Positions 57,000 to 64,000 of a DNA stretch of 64,000 nucleotides are shown piece after piece. The position numbers and the translations under genes were made by a program. Positions within the stretch are counted from its first letter, which is position 1. Every line of letters starts with the position of its first letter. Under the pieces are notes generated by a model. The model saw only the letters and a program-made list of their open reading frames with translations. It did not search any database and was not told where the DNA came from. The stretch covers positions 40,133,445 to 40,197,444 of the forward strand of contig OX352772.1 in assembly GCA_947095535.1 (NCBI GenBank). Direction: 5' to 3'. This DNA comes from Poecilobothrus nobilitatus (taxonomy: Eukaryota; Arthropoda; Insecta; Diptera; Dolichopodidae).

Positions 57000-59900
57000 A
57001 TGGCTTCTAAACTTTATTATAGTTTATTCACATTATTTCTAATTTTTGGATTTGTTTTTGCTGGAATTCGTAAGTATTAAAATTAACATGGAATTTTATC
57101 AATTATGTACTCTTTTTTTTATTAAATACAAGATGTTTAATACTACCTATACATAATTTAATTAATATGATATTGATTTGGATATCAATGAATAAAACTT
57201 TTGATTCGGAACTTGAGACAAGTACAAAATTAGTTTAAAAAGTTTTAACGGTATAAATATGTAACAATCTTTTAAAAATAAACTGTATTAATCTATTTGA
57301 AAATTATTATTTTTTGGTAGTTTATATTATATAACAGAAATTTCTACATAACAAGTTGCTAAAATATTGAAGAGTTCTTTAAGTTAAATTTTGATAATGT
57401 AAACATTTACAAACATTTGCACACTTACAGTACACATTATTAAAATAGAATTGTCGACTTAAAAATGGTTATGCATATAAATTTAATTTTCTTTAACACA
57501 TAATATTATATTAATTATGTTTTCTTCAATTTGTTGTTGTCTTAAGTTGTGGTGTTATATTTTATTGCCAAAAATAAATATACATGTGTATATTCAAAAT
57601 GTTTATAATTGCATATAAATTATATTATTAAATTTTAACTGTACTTTCCTGAAAGTTTGCGACATCTTTTTTTTAAAGTGTTTTTAAAGTGTAAACTTGG
57701 GTCTCGGTGACCTATAGTAGATAAGAGCGTCGTAGCGTCGTGAAGAGAGTGTAGGTTCCTACACACGTCGTTAGAATAATCCCCCCATACGATATTCCCA
57801 GCCACACCTGGAAAGAATAGAATATGTAATTTTCTTGTAGAATTTATGTGGCAGGGGAAGAAACTAAAAAAAAAAAAAGTTAAACTGTTTAAGTTGTTTT
57901 GACTGAATATAAGTATTCTATTCAAAATTTTAACATTAGTAACTTATAAGAAGTTTACTTTCACTACATAAATGATCAATACTTTTCCAACAATCGCTTT
58001 AAATATGATTACAATTTAATTGTAATTAATAAAATACAGGAGTATAAAATATCAATGAAATATCAAAAATAATAAATAAATAAATTCGGAAGTAGATTGT
58101 CAGTCAAGGGAGAAAAGAAATCAATCACCGTTTTCTCCTGTTATTTATTACTAAAACAAATTTACTCATTTAGTACTAATATCAAGTCTCTAAAGATCTT
58201 TTTAGCACATTTTATTCTATTTACAAAACTTCTACACGCTTCTAATTATAGGACCATAAAGTATGAAAGGCAGATCTTTTAAAATTACCATAAGTTAACT
58301 CAAACCATATAAAAATGAATGGGGTATTCAAATTAATTTAAAAAAAACAAAATTTAAAATGAATCAAAATTATCCCGTGATCTGAATAATGATAATACAC
58401 GAATTTTAATTTCATGATTAAATTAAATTTAAAATAGGATTGTTGTTATGAATATAAAACTAAATTAATGGTTCAATTAATAGTTTTATTTGTTTTGTTA
58501 TAAATTACTAATACTTTACTAGTAAAATATAGTTATGATTTTGTATAATATTATCTGATTTAAATATAAAACCAAACATTTCAAATATAACGAGTAATCA
58601 TATGTTGCGTTAAAGAATCTTTGTTAAAATAAAGCTTCATTCACAGTTATACTGTCATGTTGGGCAACAAGCGTCTATATTTTTTGTATGTAATTTTTTT
58701 TCATTTGTAAAAATTTAATTTGTATTCATATTAGATACGGATAGAATAAAAATGTGGGAGTCTAAAAATATTTGAAAACATTATTATTATTGATAAGTAC
58801 ATTATTATTTTAACAACAAACGTGTTCATGAACAAAAATATAATAATGAAAATGAAAAATATAACTCAAAATGGAGTGATTCTTAAAAAATATTGCAATA
58901 ATACGTTTAACTTTCTTTAAGAAAAATACCTTTGTGACTAATAATTTTTATATTAATATTTGAAAGATTTTATATTTGTTTTAATATTTGAAAGATTTTT
59001 TATATTCTATGGTTTGTTTTACCATCAATAATAACTTTTTGCATAGAGATCCACAGAAATCGTTTGGTTTAGATATTCATATTTATTTCCCAATATTATT
59101 AATTTATATCGTAATAAAGTAAAAATTAATATCGTAATATAAAATAAAAAAAAAATAAAGGTTTTGTCTAAGATAATAGATGGCGTACAAATATAATATT
59201 CCTATTTGGTAATCTTGTACAATCTTATACTATACAGCCTATTAATCAGCGCTTTAGTGAAAATAATAATTAAAAAAAACTAAAGTTTATAATGCTCCTA
59301 AAGTTAATATACTCCTCATACGAATGGGAATAATAAATTAGCGATTGCAAAATATTAATTACTTTTCTATAGTATTATTATGTTGTAAATTTAGTTCTAA
59401 ACGTCTGTTTAACTTTGCAATTTCATTTAAATCTCTTAAAAAGCTCATATATCAAGATATATAGAAGGGAAAAGTCTTAGCGGCTTAAATTCAAGAAAAA
59501 TAAAAAAAATATTTTTGAAAACATATTAAATATATGGTAGAGCTGAAAGATTAATTCAATAAAATATAATGACTATATATATAAAGTTATTATTATATTT
59601 AATTAATTTTTATTATATTTAGCTTATTATTAATATTACAAAATAAAGCTGACAGCACAAACATCTAGAAGTTGAACTTACATAGAAATGTACATAGATC
59701 AGACATATGTATATTGAAATTGTAATTAATTGTAATATAAAATAATATATATAAAAGGTATCCATTAAATGATTTTTTTTTTTTTTTTTAACTTTAAACG
59801 ATTGTATTTATTTTAGATTTAATTAATATTTGCATATTTTATTAATAAATAATAATTTTTCCGATCAGTGATTACGCATTTGTGATCTTGCTTAAATAAT

Positions 59901-62900
59901 AGAATTAATAATAATTAACATATCAAAATGTATAAGAAATATATTTACATATATATATAAATAATATCTTACATGATATGTTACTTAAAAATTTGTTAAA
60001 AACTTTAAAAAAAAAAAAAATAGGAAACAAAATCCATCCAGTTCTCAAGCAACTCTTGACATACTAAGTATTTTATCAGCTGATATTTTACAAAACATCC
60101 ATCCATTTTAAATCCATTCACTTGCCATCTATAAAAAAAAATGAATCCTACGCACAAAGACTCTAGCATTATCTTTTGTTCAATTACTAAATGCCGATAA
60201 GTTAAATAAGTTTTTCACCAAAGGGTTTTTTGTCTAAGGGTTCACGAATAAAATGTTCAAATGCTATATAAATAGAAGTTGCCAAGTGTTATATAAGTTA
60301 AAGTTGCTGTATAAATTAGGGACATTTAATTTTAAATAATTTTCATTTTTGAAATCATCAACATTTATTACCTTTATATGTTGTTTTAAATTAGAATGAG
60401 TGAGCAAATAATTAATCATATACCGTTTTAGGCAGATCATTCTCATTGTCTTTTAAAATTCTGTAATGATGAATCAAATAAATTTTGGACCTTGTAAATT
60501 AATTCTAATGCTATTACATCTTGAAAGTTAATATCGTTACTATTTTTTTTTTTTTTTTTTTGGCGAGAGAAAACATTGAAAATCACTTAAAGCAACTGTA
60601 CAAAGTTCCTATGAGTAGTGTTGAACTTTAACTAACCAAAACCACCCCATGTAAAACTTTAGATTGGATCCTTTAATACTAACATAATGCAAAATTTGGT
60701 TTTGGGGATAAGAATGTGGAAAGGATTAATTGGATAGTTGGGTTTGAGATAATGAGGATTATGGAGAAGAAAGGGGAAAATTTGTACAGTTATTTTAAAG
60801 AAAGATGTTAATGTTCTTCTTAAATTAAAATTTCATTAAATCGTACCAACTAGATACATAATGATTTCATTTAAGGATTTATATTCCATACATTTAATTT
60901 AGAAAACAAACGTTTTAAGATTATGTTAACTTTATTTAAATATCAAATAAGTTAGCAACAATGTCATATTATATTTCTTAGAAATATTTAAAATTTAAAT
61001 TCCATTTTATTTCTATTCCTTATTATTAAGATAATGTTTTTATTTAAAATAAGCTTTTAAATTAAAGTAAATATAAATAATGGGAAAAAAAAAAATAATA
61101 AATCAATAAATTTTTTTGTAATTTTAATTAAATTTGCCTTTAGCGGTTTAATTTCAATTAAATATTATTATATATTATTATATTTTATTTACATATATAC
61201 ATATATATGTATATATATCTTGAGATAAATTTATAAATGAAAATAAAAAGATATATTCAATTAAATAATAATTATACAGATATATAATTTCAAATGTTTT
61301 AAAGAAAAAACAGAAAAAGAAATCATTACAGAGGTCGGAATATCAAAACTATGAAATCACAATATTCTGTTTTTGTTTTTAATTTGTGGTTCTTGTTTTT
61401 CCTAAGGCAGGTGTATAATCTTCCAAAGAGATCACGAATAGCTTCTTGGTATAGTATCTGATTCTAACTGACTAAACACACCTTCTTCTTTAGTTAATAT
61501 GACGAGACGAAACCCCTAACTCCTAAGGCAGTATATTGGCTAGGAAGTAGGAATGATAGAAAATAGGACAAGGATCCGGAAAAAATTTTGTAATTCAAAA
61601 TTATACAGATGCTTTACCTTTTTTTAAAATTCTACACCGTTCCTAATCTTTAATTTTAAACCTTTAATGATTTTTAAAATTTTTAAATTTTAAATTTAAA
61701 TAATTTTTTTTTATTTTATTTAATAGTATTTGATTATTTTTATTAGATATTTTTTATTACTTAATAAATATAAGTATAATTTCAAAATTATGATAAGTGG
61801 ATTTAGAAAGACTTAAATTATAAAGAGTTCGTTTTAATGACTCCTACAGCGCAAATTACTTTTAAATAATCAATCAAAACATTTAAAATTACATTCATAA
61901 AAAAATTCATACAAAAAATTATTCATTCAAATATAAAAAAAAAAAATTCAATTTGTACTTATAACTCACATATGTATTTAAAAAGATGAAAATTTCAATT
62001 AATAAGTTTGTATTTATGAAAATTTCAGCAATTCCACATATTATGGTTAGGGGCATTAATTTTTTTTTTTTTTGCCTTGCCCACTGTTATAAGGAGCATA
62101 GAGTATCCACTAAGTCATTTATTTTTTCATATTTGACTAATCTTCAGTTTCTGGAATCATTAATTTCACTAAGCCGTTTATTATTTGGCTGTAGCTTCTG
62201 TACAAAACTATGAGATGTTTCTTTTACTTTTACACCCTCTATTATCTTATACAAATCATTAATTAAACATTATATATAATTCATTGATAAAAGAAATCAA
62301 TTTTCTAAATAAATCTTTAAGTTTGTTTTTACTTTGCTTTTATTTATTTTAATACAAATAAGTTTATCCTACTTATCCTTTAGAAAGAATGTAAAAAAAT
62401 AAAAATTTTCATATCCTATGTATACATTGTATAAAATATTAAAAATAAATATAAATACAAAAAATAAATATATATCTTATTATTATAGCGTAATTTAGTT
62501 ATAATTCTAAGTATAATTAATTTTATTTATAATTCTAATAAACTTTTGAGTAGAACAGGATCATTTTTTAATAAAAATTTGCAGTTAAATGTGAAGCTAC
62601 GTATGTAATTGCATTTCTTTAATTAATTTGTATAGGTAAAGACACTTGCTCAGTTGAAATAAAATCACTGATGCCTTCTCTGAAAGAATTCCAACGCACC
62701 ACAAGAGCTGCAGCAAATGCACATTCCTACTATGTGGAACTACCTAAGTGGTACTTTACTGGTTATTATAGCAATTCGTTTGTTGTTAGAATAGAACTGC
62801 AAAAATGTGGAATTTATTACCATACACCGTGTTCCCAAAAGTTGGCGGTTTTGATATTTACAATTTGCCCAAACTAACAACAATCTCAACAGATTCTTCT

Positions 62901-64000
62901 CCAATTTACGCCGCAACTCCCCATTATCCTCATTTGTTCCATCTCTATATCATCTTATATAATCACAACTACTTCAAGTACAAAGGATCATATTCCTAGT
63001 TTGTGGTTTTAGTATAAAAAAATAAAAATAAAAAAAAAAATGAAGGAGACAGTTATAAATTCTTATTGAAGAAATTCAGTTCGAGTTTTTAAATAATATA
63101 ATTTTCTCATACTTCTTGTGTTATAATTGTGAATATAATTACTTCTCTTTTGTAACAATGTTTTGCTTTTAGCGACACCATTTTCTATTTTATGAATTTT
63201 TAATTAGCCTTTTCTAAAATGATTAATTACTTTATTCCCTTGTAATTACTCTATTGTCAATATACAAATTTTTGGAATTTTTGATATCAGGTTTATTTAA
63301 TCGTTTAAAAATCATGTACTTTGTTTTTTCAATGTTCACTGTTAATTTATTTTCATTTATCCATTTCATATATTTTTTTAAATCCTCATTGACCAAATCT
63401 TCTAATAACACAACATTTTTTGCTGAATATATAAGCAATGTATCATGAGAAAATATTTTATAATCAGCTTTTATATTAGCGAATTGCATATTATGTACAT
63501 ACAATATAGGTATAACAAAGAATCAAGAACCGATCCTTGTATAACACTCCTATATTTATGACACGTTCATTACTACAAACACATTAACTTTGATTTTGAT
63601 AAATCTGTTTGGCAAATAAGTTCTCAGTAATTCATAAGTCAACTCTCTTAATCTGATTTCATGTACTCTGTTCAACAATATTTGATGATCCATACTGTAA
63701 TCGAATGCTTTACTTATAGGTCAACAAAGATTAATATCAAAATTTCAAATTATGAAATAAATAAAAAAGTACATTATTTTTTTATTTAATTTCAGCCGAT
63801 GATGTTAACAAATGTAAATATGGTGATGTTGAATGCATTAAAAAAGTTGCAACTGATATTTTAGAAAAATATCCACATGGTTTTGATGGATTAAAAATTC
63901 CAGATTTAGAACCATTCTATTTAAAAAATGCAACATTTGGTGAAACTTCAGTAGCAAAAGAAAATTATGATGTACAATTTGAAATGGAAGATTTTAAAAT
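57000..64000 (+). CDS. Takeout/JHBP-family secreted protein, 5' part (two exons seen)
   Basis: Exon 1 (57000-57069) encodes a 23-residue signal peptide, MASKLYYS then LFTLFLIFGFVFAG, ending in phase 1 at C|GTAAGT. The intron is 6.7 kb and ends in TTTAATTTCAG. Exon 2 (63796 to beyond the window) keeps phase and begins PDDVNKCKYGDVECIKKV. The two cysteines around YGD form the conserved N-terminal disulfide loop of takeout/JHBP proteins. GFDGLKIPDLEPFYLKN is the conserved segment of the first helix and strand, and the frame is open to the last base. These proteins are secreted carriers of small hydrophobic ligands such as juvenile hormone or odorants, and in flies they act in feeding, behaviour and antennal chemistry. 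The ligand cannot be told from this part. About 91 of the usual roughly 250 residues are visible. Confidence 0.88.
57699..57878 (+). mobile_element. SINE family B, copy 4, in the takeout/JHBP intron
   Basis: Head GGGTCTCGGTGACCTATAGTA, GATAAGAGCGT, then TACACACGTCGTTAGAATAATCCCCCC, ATTTATGTGGCAGGGGAAG and a 13-A tail. The order is the same as in the 14262 copy, with several substitutions in the B box. Confidence 0.8.
57879..60679. other. Intronic AT-rich sequence
   Basis: Part of the 6.7 kb intron. I see no further exon with both splice sites and a family match. Poly(T) runs lie at 59771-59789 and 60543-60560. Confidence 0.5.
60680..60800. repeat. Dispersed repeat, partner of 1-125
   Basis: Shares ATAATG, TTTGGTTTTGGGGA, AAGGATTA, GGGTTTGAGATAAT and GGGGAAAATTTG in order with 1-125. 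Confidence 0.6.
61400..61590 (+). repeat. Dispersed repeat family C, best-kept copy
   Basis: AATCTTCCAAAGAGATCACGAA, CTGATTCTAACTGACTAAAC, ACACCTTCTTCTTTAG, GACGAAACCCCTAACTCC and TATTGGCTAGGAAGTAGG (quoted in pieces). Matches 27180-27360 inverted. Non-coding. Confidence 0.65.
61591..62624. other. Intronic AT-rich sequence
   Basis: I see nothing supported. The 75-codon frame at 61986-62213 has no splice or domain support. Confidence 0.5.
62625..63020 (+). pseudogene. LINE 3'-end fragment, copy 2
   Basis: MPSLKEFQRTTRAAANAHSY, then YVELPK, YSNSFVVR, a frame change, KMWNLLPYTVFPKVGGFDIYN and a tail to TTTGTGGTTTTAGTA plus poly(A) (quoted in pieces). Same tail as 44150-44690, with the shared lead-in GACACTTGCTCAGTTGAAAT. 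Inserted in the takeout/JHBP intron. Confidence 0.8.
63230..63745 (-). pseudogene. LINE reverse-transcriptase fossil, minus strand
   Basis: In pieces on the minus strand: LIFVDL then SKAFDY (motif A), DHQILLNRVHEIRLRELTY, LRTYLPNRF, IQGSVLDSLLY (motif B; the family has GP where DS is), FSHDTLLIYSAKNV (the place of FADD, decayed) and MKWINENKLTVNIEKTKYMIF. The frame changes several times. It lies about 50 bases before the takeout/JHBP exon 2 acceptor, in antisense orientation. Confidence 0.85.

Overview
This window is AT-rich animal nuclear DNA, most likely from a fly (Diptera). The evidence is short GT-AG introns of 59-69 bp, an arthropod-type TATA plus initiator promoter, a takeout/juvenile-hormone-binding-protein (JHBP) gene, a jockey-like non-LTR retrotransposon, tRNA-derived SINEs, and the GACGGACGGAC-type dispersed repeat common in fly genomes. 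Nothing prokaryotic or viral is visible. Host genes are few and most of the recognisable content is mobile DNA in various states of decay. The species call is an inference.

Host genes, all on the + strand. (1) 4517-4749 is a two-exon gene for a 57-residue cysteine-rich peptide with a TATA box and a poly(A) signal. (2) 36647-38106 is a secreted mucin-like protein: a signal-peptide exon, then a Pro-Thr-Thr-Thr repeat exon that carries one in-frame stop and one frame change before a four-cysteine tail. (3) 57000-64000+ is the 5' part of a takeout/JHBP-family gene, with a good core promoter, a signal-peptide exon, a 6.7 kb intron full of transposon remnants, and the N-terminal JHBP exon running off the window.

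Mobile DNA. A full-length but inactive jockey-like element lies at 9448-14135, flanked by an 11-bp target-site duplication. A 3978-bp segment starting just after its FADD box is repeated in direct tandem (12891-16868 and 16869-20846) with no difference found by eye. A Mutator-like (MULE) DNA transposon lies at 33204-35842, bounded by a 9-bp target-site duplication. It carries a decayed transposase whose frame leads into a C-terminal RING finger. Other remnants are a 5'-truncated cousin of the jockey-like element (42815-43879), two copies of another LINE 3' end (44150-44690, 62625-63020), a reverse-transcriptase fossil (63230-63745, minus), two RNase H fossils (52080-52620 plus; 55890-56290 minus), two SINE families, several TIR/foldback elements and three or more dispersed non-coding repeat families.

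Layout: 1-9.4 kb, sparse AT-rich DNA with the small cysteine-rich gene; 9.4-21.3 kb, the retrotransposon and tandem duplication; 21-33 kb, AT-rich DNA with SINEs and dispersed repeats; 33-36 kb, the MULE; 36.6-38.1 kb, the mucin-like gene; 39-56 kb, a repeat graveyard; 56.8 kb to the end, the takeout/JHBP gene. No convincing new molecular system is visible. The points most worth checking are the MULE-RING fusion, the two exact tandem duplications that both involve copies of one retrotransposon family, and the interrupted mucin-like gene. All reading was by eye, so boundaries of decayed repeats are approximate.
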